NCBI GenBank assembly: GCA_947623455.1
Contig: OX392534.1
Coordinates: 41,235,426-41,299,425 of the forward strand
Reading direction: 5' to 3'
From: Mimachlamys varia
Taxonomy: Eukaryota; Mollusca; Bivalvia; Pectinida; Pectinidae
Length of the DNA: 64,000 nucleotides
Shown in pieces: positions 32,156 through 45,500 of the stretch; positions within the stretch are counted from its first letter, which is position 1; the number at the start of each line of letters is the position of its first letter. The notes under the pieces were generated by a model that saw nothing but the letters and a program-made list of their open reading frames with translations, had not been told where the DNA came from and did no database searches. Made by a program: the position numbers and the translations under genes.

Positions 32156-35100
32156 ACACACATTGATGAATTGCTGCACTCACAATACTTGCAGTAGAAA
32201 GCAATAGGCAGTGAATGTAATTAACACAATCATAATTGAAAGGAATACTTTCAGCAAGAAAATCGCTTAAATAAGATTAAAGCAAAAATATGTGTTTACA
32301 TATATGTTGGTGGTTTGACATAGACAAAATCACATTTCGATTTAAATGCTTAACAACAACAATTTCTGCTGCCATAGTTACAATTAAATGTACTTTCTAG
32401 GTAAAATTTTACACTTTGAGACAAAATTCAGATTGGGGCCATCACTATGTAAGGATTAACATTTAATCAAGATTTAAAAATTTGTGTTTTCTTTACAAAA
32501 AGTTAAAGGGTCATAAAAACACCCATGGTGATCATTGAAGTACCCCTGGGTCTATTTTTGAAGATTGTATTGAAGTTCAACTATTATCAAATCGCATGGT
32601 TATTAGCTAGTTAAATGAACACTTATTAGAAAAACAGATTTAATGCATACACTGTATTAGAGTGTCTCTCCGAGGAGTTTAAATGGTAGGAAACAGCTAT
32701 GGATGTGAGATAGAAATGGTCAACTGAGTCCCTTAGAGGTTACTATTGACTTAACATCGGAGTCAAAATGGTGACCTACTTTTTAAAAATGTTACATGTT
32801 AGCAACTCGTTCATAAAAAAATGTAAATTGTCTTCATTTCTTCGTTAAAAGACGGTACTAGCATGATGAAGAACAGAAATTTGTTGTAATGAGGGTGTTT
32901 TTTCCTTGCATAATAAAATCTTGTACGCATCAGTGTGAAAAAGTCACCGAAATGTTTGTACTGGCTCAGAATATTGGAGAGATGTACCATCTTAGAGAAC
33001 TTGTATCGAATAAATCACTATCAGAAATTCATATAGGACTTGATGAATCATTTTTGTACATCGGTGCATTCCATCAAATGTTCATGGTACAGTGTGTATG
33101 TGTTATAAGATCAATATCTGAATTTACATCAATTTCATACATGCATGACTGTTTACAGTATTTGATTAATGCATATATGCGTAAATTTGATGCATCATGC
33201 ATGAAGATGTTATTGGCCATGCAAAATGAGATTTGGGACATATACAGAGCGCTTCTGATGCGAAGACAGAACGTGTAAATTTATACGTTAAAATATACAC
33301 ACTGCATCATCAACTCTCTTATACGCTGAAATTATGGGACGTAAAACATTTCTGTAATGTAAATAGTTCGCTGATTAATCTGAGATATAGACATAAAGAT
33401 ATCTAACTGGAGAATGATTGATCACGATTTACATCCGTTAGAGAGGGATTCTGGTATAATTTACGAGTTTCATCAAGGTCGGAAGAGATTTAACAGGATG
33501 GAATCAATATTCGGATTATAACGGGTCGAAATTGACATCAAACATTACAAGCATTATCTTCATTGTGTTCTACTTTTTTACTGACGTGAAATTTAGAAAT
33601 CATGACTTTTTCCTCCAAGTTTGAAAATTTCATGGTTATTTGCGACATAAAACTTTATATTATGATCTCATTTACAGTGATATTCCGACCTTCAAATTTT
33701 CAGGTTGCTTATGAGTTTAGCTCTGAATAGCAATCATCAAGGATGCCAGAGGCTTGTTAAAATAATATTTTCAAAACCCTGTATGAAATTAAATTAGGAA
33801 GCTATGAAAGGTGGAATGTTTTTAAAATTTCGCTAATAAGGATGGATACAGATCTAGAGGAAACTTGATGGGGGTTCACTGTGGTGTTGTATAGTGGCAA
33901 TATAAGGCTGTAGGCAATATGTGTGTGTAATAATCAGAATGGCCCTGGGTTTCCTGTGCATGGTATTGATTGATTTAAATAGAACATCCGTATCAACTGT
34001 TATGTATTCCAACAGTGACTGTGTGGTAATACCTCCTTGCCTGTGTTTCTGACTTAAACCATAAATAAACCGTTACATAGAAGTAGAAAATGACAATGCT
34101 TGTTGTCAACAATAAACAATTATTGGGTCACCCACAATCCAGGTTGGTACATGTATTGTCCAAGTTTCCTAAACCCCCCTCAAGCACACTTTCATTTAGG
34201 TGTTTATTATATATTGAAGGAATATGTATTTCATATTGTTGTGTAATAGTATATATAGAGTAGTGCATGATTTAAGTTGAAGCCTCATCTCTTGATTTAC
34301 CCTTGACAAATTGAGCCACCCGATTGCCAATAACCCAGCCTGTTCTGTTCAGCTACATCTCCCTCCTATTTCTAAATTTTTGCGCCCTAAAAACTTGTTT
34401 ACAACCCAGAGTTGGGTATCCGTTGTCAAGCATTTTTCCAGTTTTTGAAACAACCTTGCCAATTAGATAACAAGGGAAATACAAAGCCAGACCCTTACAT
34501 GAATGATAGATGGGCACTCCACCAATTAAACTGCATGGTTGCGGACAATTGGCCCACTGATATAATTCGGTGTCTGTAGGGGAGTTAAACCCGTAACTAA
34601 CAATTGGCCCAATCTAGTTCCATTACAGTTGAAAAAAAACATTGTTTACATAATTCATGTTATTTATATCAAAAGTATTAAAGGTCCTTTTCACTACAAT
34701 TTTTGCCTACCGTTATGTAAGAGACTTGTTTCATGCTTTCAAGTCGAAGCAATATACTGGTAAGCATGGTGTTGAAAAAAATATAAGGAAACTTGCATTG
34801 GTTTTGTTAACTTAGAAATACAGTATTCTGGGTTATTTACATACACGTATCATAACTCAGATGATGATGGGCCTGCACACATTAGTTCTAATGAATATCG
34901 CCAATATTTAGGAAATTCAATCAGATATTATAGCTAAACAGAACGTAAAAAATTGTGTTTTATGTTTCATTATTCGCAAGTGTCTTCCCGATCAGATTTG
35001 ATTATCTGGCTGACGGATCGGCGGTCATCCTTATGTTAATTAGGTGTTTTGGACGTGCGATTCCGGTCAAGTGTGTTTTAGATGGAGATACAAAAATTAG

Positions 35101-35589
35101 CTGTAAAGGATTGGCGCAAATCAACGACCCTTTCTGAAAAATAGGTATCTTGGGAGTGATTTTCCTTGAATGTCCCAAGCCATTTTGTGTCAGGATGTGT
35201 TTAGAATTAATTTGTTAAAAAATATAACAATGGCCATTATTTCCTAGTATGGATATTTAGAAGTAATCGGGCAGCAGTATGTTTTGGAAAGACATTGATT
35301 GTAGTAAATAATTATTAAAGTTCATGTGCATGAATTACCCCTCGGGCCAATTACACTGCATGAATTAAACTAAAGGATGAAAATGAAATTGAAAGTTAGG
35401 CAGATCATTCAAGAAATTTAGCCTTTATTGAAATAAAAATGATTTGCTTTTGACATTTGGTCACATATTAGCTTGCCCGAACATTTTTGATAAAAAGAAA
35501 TAAATACTTGTTTTGAATGATTTATCATTAATAATGGACATCTTGCTTTTTTAGATTATCCATTTTTGGCTGAATTCACTGCACAAAGG
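32156..35589. other. Unassigned unique sequence
   Basis: No gene or repeat recognised. A 129-codon frame on + (32889-33278) is long for this composition but shows no domain, and I see no splice sites that would place it in a gene. Confidence 0.35.
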
Positions 35590-35697
35590 GCATGGTTGTC
35601 CAATGGCACGTTGCTCATCTGCCGTACGTCCTTCTTCTTGCATTAACATTTTCCTTTAAAAACTTCTTCTCAATAACCAAAAGCCATACAGTCAGGA

Positions 35698-35944
35698 TAT
35701 TAAGCTTGAGCGGGGCCGCGGTGGCCAAGCGGTTACAGTGTCCCGACATTCTACCACTAGCCTTCCATCTCTGGGTTGCGAGTTCGAATCCTACGTGGGG
35801 CAGTTGCCAGGTACTGACCTTAGGTCAGTGTTTTTTCTCCGGGTACTCTGGCTTTCCACCACCTCCAAAACATGGCACGTCTTTAGATGACCCTGGCTGT
35901 TAAAAGGACTTAAAACAAAATAACCCAGACCCTATTAAGCTTGA
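35698..35944 (+). repeat. Target-site duplications flanking the SINE
   Basis: TATTAAGCTTGA occurs at 35698-35709 and 35933-35944, identical over 12 bases and directly abutting the SINE. Confidence 0.9.
35710..35932 (+). mobile_element. tRNA-derived SINE, full length
   Basis: 223 bp. The head has an RNA polymerase III A box (TGGCCAAGCGG, 35722-35732) and B box (GAGTTCGAATCC, 35780-35791). The body includes GGGGCAGTTGCCAGGTACTG and TTTTTCTCCGGGTACTCTGG, and the tail GACCCTGGCTGTTAAAAGGA + CTTAAAACAAAATAACC. A perfect 12-bp target duplication marks a fairly recent insertion into the decayed Helentron. The open frame across it is an artefact common to this SINE. Confidence 0.92.
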
Positions 35945-36885
35945 AGGTTTCTTGGCTGAAGACCAACTAAAGAAATGACCTTGACCCTTATTAAAGGTCA
36001 CACGGATCAAATATGTCAAAACTTGAAAAGGACTGACTTGGGAATACCTAAAGGTCTAGAGATGATATTTGACTAAAAGGAGCCAAACAAGGTTAAGAGT
36101 AAAAATGAACTTGAGCAATACTCAAAGTCATAGGGGTCAAATCTGTCAAACCTTCAAACAACTTCTTATATACAAAAATGCCCACAGATATGATATTTGA
36201 CTGAAAGGTTTCCTGGAAAGGAGCCAACGAAAGTTTGGTCAAATTTGTCAATACCTTCAAGCAACTTCTTCTGAAACACCGAAAGGCCTACAGACAGAAT
36301 ATTTGGCTGGGAGTTTCCTTTGAAAAAGCCCACTAAGTTTTGCAAATAAAATAACCTTGACATACTCTCATGGTCAAAGGAGTCATATATATCAAAACCT
36401 TAAAAAGAACTTCTTCTAAAGTACTGAAAGGCATAGAGACATGATATGTGGCTGATAACTTCATTTGAAGGAACCAAACAAAGTTTTTAAAATAAAAATG
36501 ACTTTGACATACTTTCCAGGTCAAAGGGGTCAAATATGTCAAGACCTTTTTACTGTTAGTCATTGATATATATTTGGCTGGTAGCTTCGCTGAAATGGAA
36601 AGGGGTGAACAAAGTTTCCAATAAAAATGACTTTGAAATACTTTAAATATTAAAGGGATTATATTTATTGGAACTTTCAAACAAACATCTTAAAATTGAA
36701 AGACCTTGAGACATGATATTTGGCTGGTAGCTATTCCTTGGAAAGACCTGAACAAAGTCCTTGTCATACTTTCAAGGTCACTGGGGTCAAATATGTTTAA
36801 AACTTTGGACATATGCAGTTATACATTTAGTCTACTTTAAGTTATTAACAAATGAGTGATGCAGGCCAATTAGACCTCTTGTCTT

Positions 36886-37544
36886 CTTGGTTATTGTATT
36901 TCATCAGTTAGATGATCTCAGTGAAAATAATCAACAGTGACTCTAGAAACGAGAAACAATAAATAACACAAATGTTGTCAATTTAATTGGTTTTGTTAAG
37001 TGTATACTTATAAATTATGTAGAATGAAGAAAAGTAATTTGCATAATTTACATTGTAGTGTAAAAAAACTGGTTTAGGCTGTCACTGTTATTTGAGAAAT
37101 GGAGAAATTACCCATAGTGTAGGCCTCTTGTTTTATGGATATGTTTGTAAATGAATGTACTCCTGAGATGTATGTCTATTGGTGTTAAATAAATTGTTTA
37201 TCTTTCTTACCTAATCTAATGCTGACTAATGTATGCTGCTTCACCTGATAAAGTTCACAGTAATCAGATCCAACAGTGCAGTGGAGTCTGGTACTGTCAC
37301 AATCACATTATCTGGAAATAGTTCATACAAGTTGTCTCCCTTCTCACTTACAAGCTGAGAAGTTTCTGCATCAGAAGTACTATGCTGTATTTTTTTTTTA
37401 TCATTTATCATACATGCTAAAAAACATAATCAGTTTGATGAATTATCTGAAGTTATCATTATTTTATCCTATTTGAAATAGATCAAAGGTATTGGATTAA
37501 GTCATTTTAGTAGTACTAGTAATAATAGTAGCACTCCTGAGTAC
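36886..37544. other. Unassigned unique sequence
   Basis: No gene or repeat recognised. Confidence 0.35.
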
Positions 37545-37740
37545 CTGGCCCTGGTATCATCAACATTCTTTCATTTAAGGAAACTCCTTAACTTAAAAAT
37601 CCCCAGGGGAAAGCATTACAGAAGTTAAGGAAAAACCCTTAGTTAAGGAACTTTCCTTAAATTCTGTAATGCTTTCCTATGGAGAGTTTTAAGTTAAGGA
37701 ATTTCTATAAGTTAAGGAACGTTGATGAAACCGGGGCCAG
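37545..37740. mobile_element. Palindromic foldback MITE
   Basis: 196 bp forming one long imperfect hairpin. Left arm: CTGGCCCTGGTATCATCAAC ... AAGGAAACTCCTTAACTTAA. Right arm: AGTTAAGGAA ... AACGTTGATGAAACCGGGGCCAG. An inner pair (AAAGCATTACAGAAGTTAAG and its complement near 37650-37677) closes the fold. No coding capacity. The target duplication is not clear. Confidence 0.8.
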
Positions 37741-39752
37741 TTGGAAGGAGTCCAAGATTGCCAGCATGGTCTCATATTGACGTAAGATGTGCAATGGAAA
37801 TCATGCATGCTCAACTGGTCCTTTTTTTTTTAAATAAAAAAAAATACCAAAAAAAAAGAATAAAATCAAAAAAGTTCTTCAATGAACTTCTTGTAATCTG
37901 TCTATGTTAATTTTATTTTTTATTTTACATAGAATATAAATGCAAGTTGATGATTTGATTAGGCAAAATTTTGAATTATGATTTGATTAGACAACATTTT
38001 GAGTCATTTACATGTACAGGATAGCCTGTCAAAACAGCCCCCTGTATAACCTGAAACCAAGTCTATTTTGGCCTTATACTGTTTGGTTCTGACATATATT
38101 TCCCCTTTAACTTGTGTAAACCGACCGAAAACAACCAAGGTCTTTGGGTTTAGACAGGTTATACTGTACGTACTATAGAATACATTAAACAAAGATCAAT
38201 GTTATTTTGTCCCGGGTCACAGGTGACACCCTAGTGTGTATTACCTGGCCAGACATATAGGAACCATGTATTACAGGTAACATGATGTTATGATACTAAA
38301 ATTTTGTATTTAAGTAAAATGATTTTGTTAAATTTAGGGGGGGATGAATATTTTATGGGGGGGATGAGTATTTCATGCATAAAATAGTCATCCGGATGAG
38401 TATTTTATGCATGAAATATTCATCCGGATGAACATTTCATGGGGATGAAAATTTTATAGGACACCGGCCTTCAGCCCTTCGCTGTGAGGTACACTCTACT
38501 AATGGAAATTGATATGAATTTTTTTACTGACAGGGTGGGTAACTTCCTTGGCCATTAAATACAATATGTATCAATTATGTATTACATCGCTTTTGTCCTT
38601 TATGGAATTCTCATTCATTTTTTCTTTCCTTTTCTTTTTTCACGGAAGACGTGATTGATTGCTCGGTATTGCAGAACCACATGTTTTCACTTTGTGCTAT
38701 TATACAGAGGGATGACACTGTCAATGTTTCTGTCAAGAGAGGGCGCTGCGAGTGGTTCCGTCATTTGAAATGCACTCTTGGCCTATCATAACAGCCAAAG
38801 AAACATTTATCTGTGCGTGATCAAAATACAAACATGGCAAAAAGACAGAAGTGTGGTAGGGATTGATTGTGAGGGAGTCTAGGGTAGCTGTAGATAGGCT
38901 TGCTTCTCCATTCTAAGCCTTTTATCTCCAATGGAGACTCAGCATCCCAGACTCCATGGATCAAATCTCTTGTCATGGAGCCTTGTCGTTTTGAAACTCT
39001 TGACTGATAACAACAAAATGTATTCATTTTGATAGCAGTAAGGGTTTTGTTTTTTATCTGTGAGCCTTTTTTCCGCTGGTGTAAGAGATCAAGGACTAAT
39101 CTGAATGCAGTAATGGACATTTGATTGGTTGACAAGTGATTACTCCCCTTGTTTTGTAATTTATTACATTAAATTAGAAAGGAGGGCATTTAAGGATGTC
39201 ATGTGATTGACAGAACATGTATCGGGAGAGAGTGGTGTCCGACGCGAGGAATTAACAAATCCACAAAGCTTTGGAGATCTCCATTACAAATTGAATGTAA
39301 TTAAAACAAAAGGTTTCTTCTTTTCATCAAACAAAATTATCTCAATTACTATTTGAGCCCTTTTGAATTCACGGTGATCAAGTCGGTTGATTTCTGTCAA
39401 ACACTGTCATGGTGATTCATGCGAAGAGAATTTTGGTAAAATAGATAGTCCTGTTTGGGTGTTTAGATAGAATCAAGGCAATGTGATTGGCTCTCACAAT
39501 TGTAGTTTTTAACATTTCTAAAAGCAGTAGATGTTTAGATGAACTGTTGATGAATGGTAGACAGGATAACAGGTTTATAGGCGTTTTATTTAGGATCTTT
39601 GTAGATATTGTCAAGTTTTAAGGATTCTTGTCATACCAACATTGCCAGTTAAATCTTAAAGATGCTCAGCTTGTTTATGTTCAGTGATATTAAAATTAGA
39701 ATTTTGGTGTCGTACACAAAGCATGAATTGATCCCAAGACCAAATCTTAGAG
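37741..39752. other. Unassigned; inverted GGATGA repeats at 38335-38460
   Basis: Includes an A-rich tract near 37820-37875. At 38335-38460 GGGGGGATGAATATTTTAT and GGATGAGTATTTTATGCATG alternate with their complements (TATTCATCCGGATGA), forming nested palindromes, probably an old foldback element. A 104-codon frame on - (38821-39135) has no recognisable family. Confidence 0.4.
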
Positions 39753-40310
39753 TTTGTCTGGATGTCATGTAGTGTGGTTTAGTGGCGAGGGTTGAGGGTT
39801 TGTCTGGATGTCAGGTAGGGTTTTTTTGGAGGGGGGGGGGGGGGTGTCTGGATGTCAGGTAGGGGTGGTTTAGGGGAGGGAGGTTGTCTGGATGTCAGGT
39901 AGGGATGGTTTAGGGGGGGGGGTTAGGGGGGGTGTCTGGATGTCAGGTAGGGGTGGTTTGGGGGGGGGTGTCTGGATGTCAGGTAGGGGTGGTCTAGGGG
40001 AGGGGGTTGTCTGGATGTCAGGTAGGGATGGTTTAGGGGGGGGGGTTGTCTGGATGTCAGGTAGGGGGGTTTAGGGGAGGGGGTTGTCTGGATGTCAGGT
40101 AGGGGTGGTTTAGGGGGGGGTTGTCTGGATGTCAGGTAGGGGTGGTTTGGGGGGGTCTGGATGTCAGGTAGGGGTGGTTTAGGGGAGGGGGGTTGTCTGG
40201 ATGTCAGGTAGGGATGGTTTAGGGGGGAGGGGATGTCTGGATGTCAGGTAGGGGGGGGGGGTAGGGGGGTCTGGATGCCAGGTAGGGGTGGTTTAGGGGG
40301 GGAGGCTTGA
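39753..40310 (+). repeat. G-rich ~36-40-bp minisatellite, ~15 copies
   Basis: Unit TTGTCTGGATGTCAGGTAGG + GGTGGTTTAGGGGAGGGG with variable G runs (up to 13 G). All G runs are on +, so that strand can form G-quadruplexes throughout. The glycine-rich frame through it is a by-product. Confidence 0.93.
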
Positions 40311-40478
40311 GGAATCAAGGGGACTGTGTTGTTCCAATTGATAAAAATAGAGAAAGTATTTTAAAAGAAAATTCTCATGCATGTTGGAGGTTCCTTCAAG
40401 CCGGTCAGTTGCTCCTAATCAGTAATGGTAATGATCTACTACTTCAAGGTCATCAGGGTCAAAGGTGAACATCATTTT

Positions 40479-40697
40479 GGTTTGTTTTGTTTTATATGTC
40501 CTACTAACAGCCAGAGTCAGTTAAGGACCTGCCATGATTTTGAGGTGGAGGAAAGCCAGAGAACCCGGAGATAAACCACTTACCTACGGTCAGTACCTGG
40601 CAACTGCCCCACATGGGATTAGAACCCCCCACCCAGAGGTGGAGGGCTAGTGTTAGAATGTCGGAACACCTTAACCACTCAGCCACCGTGGCCCCCA
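40479..40697 (-). mobile_element. tRNA-derived SINE, older copy
   Basis: On - it has the same head (GGCCACGGTGGCTGAGTGGT), body (GGGGCAGTTGCCAGGTACTG) and tail (CTGGCTGTTAGTAGGACATA) as the SINE at 35710. The B box is mutated (GGTTCTAATCCC). No clear target duplication, so it is older. Confidence 0.85.
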
Positions 40698-42507
40698 AAC
40701 TATATTCATAAGTATGTAGATATAGGTAAGTCACATATAGTATTTCTGTTTCGGATATCACACCATATCAATTTTCTGTCTGTCTCATTTAATGAATATA
40801 TGCATATATAGCAAACACTCCATTTTATCTATATGTCATATTCATGATGTTCATGACATAGATAGCAGAATGCAAATGGCATATACATCATTGGTATTCC
40901 CTGGGATAACGAACCGACCGCCCAGAGCTCTTAGAATGAACATAGATCATGATCATAAGTGTTATCACCTCCAAATTTGTTTTTGTGTATATGGATTCGA
41001 TGCTTTTAGTGTCACTTCTGGACTAACTAGGTCACAATGTACTCATTATTAACTCTAGCTACAGACCACTTCCACAGTTTTGTTGAACCTGCCTCTGAAG
41101 CTATTAAGTATATATATAAGGGTTGTGATAAAAAGATGGTATATATATATATCCATTTAATAAAAAATACTGCACTTAATTCTGAAACTGGAATATAGCA
41201 CGCCGGAAACTATTGGAAAGCTTGCATGTTTTATCGTGGAGAGTTTTACAGACCAGGTAGGGCTGTTATTTGAATCTGTGAAATGTTTCTCCATCGCAAG
41301 GCTCGCTGATGACATCATTGACTTTGATGGATGTGTGTTCGTTTGTGTTGAGGTTATCATTGGCGTTATCTAACATGGAGCTTCAAGGATTTGTAAGATT
41401 TGGTTCATTAGTGGTTTTAGATGGCTGTAGCCTTGATTGTCATTTCGAGTGAAGGGCTGTATGTGTTTGTCTGTACTGCTGTAAATATGCTGTCCTACTT
41501 AATTGGCTCCACTGATTGTTTATTTTGCCAAGAATTTCCAAGTTTTTATCAAATTGAACAGCTTCAATTTCACACCGCGTTGACATTTACATCACAAATT
41601 GAAAAATTTCTCATAATTTCCGCCCCTTTTGGTACTTTTTATTTCCTCATGAACAAATTCCCTGCGAAGCATGTGCTAACTTATTGTTTTAGAGTCAGGA
41701 CGGAGCCTGTAGCCGAAGCTAAACATCAAACATCTTTTACAAATTCAAGAATCTTCATGGAGATTTGTATACAACTTTACGACATTTGTTTTGTAAAATA
41801 TTTGAGTTTTCAAAGAAAAAACTGCCCTAAATTCCCGAGAAGTTTTCCGCTGACTGACCACATCAGTTATTGAGGTTCTCGTTTTCCGGAAGGTCAAAAT
41901 TTATGGAGGGTTTAGGAATCACGAGGCAGAAAACTTTGTGATTACAACATCTTTGTTGGCAGTTTTCTGTGAGCTGTTTAGGAGCCAAGTTTATTTAAAT
42001 CACAGCCAATAATGCAGTGATTTAAAACTATCGTAGTCAAGCGGCATATCATGGTAATTTTAGAACCAACACGCTGTTTTCCTAATTGAATGTTAACACG
42101 AAATATTTAGCCAAGCTCTGACGCTATAGAGAGATGAAACGGTGGTAGCAGAACAGCTTGATTATCCATCTTAATTGAATGTGCCTGTATTTAATTCGTA
42201 AACCCTTATTCTACTGTACCTGTTAAGTCACAATAAATGTTGATGCATTCGAACACAACGATACTTGCCACGTTTCTTCTTGTGACTTGACACTCATACC
42301 GTTGTTGAAATGGCGGAAAAAATTCAGTTCAATGCTTAACCAATTTTGCCGAGTAAATGGGTCTTTGATTGATAATGGCTGTGGAGGCATTGACTTAACA
42401 CAGGGTGAATATGAGATGAAAAAGACTGCATTATCAAATTAGTCTGTGGCTAATATTGGGCCTGAGGATAGAAGCCGGGGCGATTTCTCACCTACCCTGT
42501 ACCACAG
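40698..42507. other. Unassigned; includes a 150-codon open frame without motifs
   Basis: The longest simple frame in the window outside repeats and retroelement remains (41421-41873, +) lies here. It shows no domain, signal peptide or splice context I can interpret. A short (TA)n tract occurs near 41110-41150. Confidence 0.3.
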
Positions 42508-42554
42508 GTGGCTCGTTTCTCAAGGATACCTACTGGTGTCTGACTCCTTACCAG
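42508..42554 (+). other. Candidate internal exon
   Basis: Between CCCTGTACCACAG and GTTAGT, 47 bases, open in one frame (GSFLKDTYWCLTPYQ after a split codon). Its entry phase fits the candidate exon ending at 20145, and its exit phase fits the one starting at 53055. Unknown family; weakly supported. Confidence 0.18.
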
Positions 42555-45500
42555 GTTAGTTACGGAGCAAGCCTATTGATGTAACTAAAGTGATCGCGAA
42601 GTTGGCGGCAAATATCTTAAGCTATTTCTCTCAATATTTAGTACAAGTTTGCATTGCACATGTACTTACTTTTTTTCATGGAAACGAAAAGAAAAAGACA
42701 AAAAGTGGAAATGTTGACCAAAGAAAACGATGGCTTAATTGTCTGAATACAAATTAATGAAAATAGCACCCAGTCAACCTGATGTACTGTAGCCTCAGTT
42801 GAAAGTACCCTCATTTGAAAAAAAGCATTCCATGAGATCCAACATTAAAATTCCACCCCAATGAACCTCCTGCTTCAAGCATATACTCAATAGTTTTGCT
42901 GTTTATTTCCATTTATTAACAAAATGCCGAGGTCATGTGGAGACTACTAAAGCTTAGGTGTACTGATGCAGTGGAGCAGAAACAGTTGATTGGTGTTTTG
43001 ACAATGTCATTCATGTTCCACGCTGTCTTATATAGTTTCATAGATAACACATATTAATTTAGGCTCCATAATTAAATGTCAGGACGGGTTCAAAAGGAAC
43101 TGAATTTCCGCATGAAATGTGTCCGAAAGTAGCCGCCGTCCGGCGCCAGACCCTATTCCTGACCTGTCGATAACCTGCCTTTTTTTCCGTCCGAGTTTGT
43201 TTGGATAAATCGGATGTGAATTCTGACCATGAGTGCAGCAGAAACGTTTGGTCCATTCTGATCAGAAGGTCAAGCCGTAGCGAGTAAATGAATTATACGG
43301 ACGATTCCTCACACCCTTTGCTCACACCCTTTGATGAATTGAATCATGAGGTAGTGTGGACGCCTTGTGCGTGGACATTATTGAATCGTCAGTCCCGTCC
43401 TTGTGGGATCTATCTCATTGTCTCCGCTTCAAGTTGCATCAAAATGGACAATTTCCCCATTGGCCCTTTTGGTGTGCTTTCCAAGATCGGAATTCTTCAC
43501 ATTTAATAGAAAATAATCATGTTGCTTCTACCGTTGGATCGAGTCAGCAGGGAAAAGGACAATGGTCAAGGTTTATAATTTCATACACTTGACCGAGTAC
43601 TGGTCAAGCTTTATAATTTCATACTCTCGGCCGAGCACAGCGGTCAAGTTGAACACAAGGGAAAAACGGTTTATTTGATGAAGCTGATTTGTATGAATTG
43701 TTGAAATTTGATAATGAATATTGTCTGATTATAATCTTTTTGAAAGTCAAATAGAGCTGGTAAGAAGGGGTGGAGGGCTACTAAATGAATAAATTATAGC
43801 CCTTTAAGACCTAAAGACACGTAAAACTAGCTGATAGCTACTTTTATATCCTATACCAATTCAATTACAAGTGCAATATCATTATGTTAAATTCATTCTC
43901 AAATTGATTCACAAGGAATGTGATTTCTCACATCACTTCAAAAGAAAAATTCATCTTTTATAAAAAGATACTGATATTTTACCTGCAACTTGATGAAGTA
44001 AATTGCTATTAGTTGTATCCTGAAACTTCAAGGTCTAAGGGGAGAATGCATTTAAAACGTCAAGCAACACTTCTTCCTATAAAAGAACCACCCAGAATGT
44101 TCAGTTCCTGTTTGTTAGCCTGTATAGCTACATGTAGGATTGTCTCAGACCTGGATTGACATAGATTCTTAATAATACAGGCCAATTGCACCTCTTTGAT
44201 ATATCTGTGATATTTTGATTTCATAATAAGTGTTCAAAACATGCAAGAAATCATAACAACAGTAAATGAAATAAAATCTAAATTCAGTTTATTTCAAATT
44301 GTCAAAAATAAAATGTGTCAATAAATTAAATGTTACAGATGGACACAGGCATAGTTGAAAATCTTTCAACAGGTATAATTCTCTAATAATGAACAAATAG
44401 CTATGTCATAGGACTTGTATGCTGCTAGTGAGGGATGTGTCTAATTTGTACTGCCCAACGTAGAAAATCTCTTGTTTTTAGCCCTGTCTATCTTTATACC
44501 ACTAATCAGTGAAGTGTCATCAGAGCTTCAACTTACAATCTGCAGGGATAAGATATGTATAATAGGTAGGTGGGGCCTCTAAAGTGGCAACGCTACTAAT
44601 TGGGGGGTAGACTTTGACCTTTAATCTGACCCTAAAGGGTCAGAGGTCACAAAAGGTGAAGTCTTATCTAAACTCTGTGGGGAAAGATACATTCCAGTGT
44701 AAATTGAGGTTATAGATTACCAAACAACAGATGTTGGTAGAGTTTTTTAACAAGGTATATCTGTCAACAGCCAATAAACTTACGACCCTGGACGGCACAG
44801 ACATGCTGATAAACACCAGGAAATCTATTATTGGGGCTAATTGTGTTAACAGGACAACTCAACTCTTACATACTTCATGTTAGAAAAAACTAGTGTTAAT
44901 TATCAGGAAATGCTCTGTAGAATCCATTTTAGTGTATATGTTTCCCAGGTGTGTATTGGATCAGTATGATGTATGTACCATGTATTGGCTAGAACAAACA
45001 GTTGTAAGATATGGTAAACCCTATTCAAGGTCAATTGTTGGTCTACAACTGTTTCCTTCACATTCATGAATGAAACTTTTCCTTCACTGGTAAAATTTGT
45101 CACCAAGATGTATATCAATACTATGTACTTTATTGGTAGGATTCACTTGCTTTAATTTCATGTTATTAAAATGTCTGTGAAATCTTTCACCAAAGATATG
45201 ATCATGAAAACTGGAGATTTTCAGAGGATAAAATGAAAACTGTATAGGGGTGTATAAAATTATGAAATGGTCGTAGAGTCAATTGAAGGAAAATTTTGTA
45301 CACATTTATGCTGATTAATGAAAGGAATTTCAATACAAGTGTAGGACAAGTTTTCAAGAATGATGTAACAGAATGAAGATTTGCAAAGGTAAAAATGAAA
45401 AATATCAAATGTCAAGGTCACAACGTCAAAGAATTGTTCACTTGATACTTATTTGCTGATAAAGGTATTGATTATCAGAAAATAATTAGCACAATTGTTC

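Larger units (their letters stand above)
35590..36885 (+). mobile_element. Decayed Helentron-type element
   Basis: Several diverged ~150-bp units with AACTTCTTCT, GATATTTGGCTG and AGGTCAAAGGGGTCAAATAT, as in the interiors of the Helentrons above. The right end AGGCCAATTAGACCT + CTTGT resembles their 3' hairpin and CTTG terminus, with mismatches. The 5' end is not clear. It is older than the SINE inserted in it at 35710. Confidence 0.6.

Noticed and set aside
32889..33278. 129-codon frame on +
   Set aside because: No motif and no flanking splice or start context. Not supportable as a gene.
35592..35903. 103-codon frame with LWVASSNPTWGSCQVL-type peptide
   Set aside because: It is the antisense-free reading of the SINE; the - strand SINE at 40.5 kb gives the same kind of peptide. 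Not a gene.
38821..39135. 104-codon frame on -
   Set aside because: Composition looks somewhat protein-like, but there is no family and no convincing splice sites at its edges.
41421..41873. 150-codon frame on +
   Set aside because: Long, but with no recognisable domain, no splice context and no repeat-based explanation. Kept only as a note, since AT-rich DNA of this length can produce it by chance.
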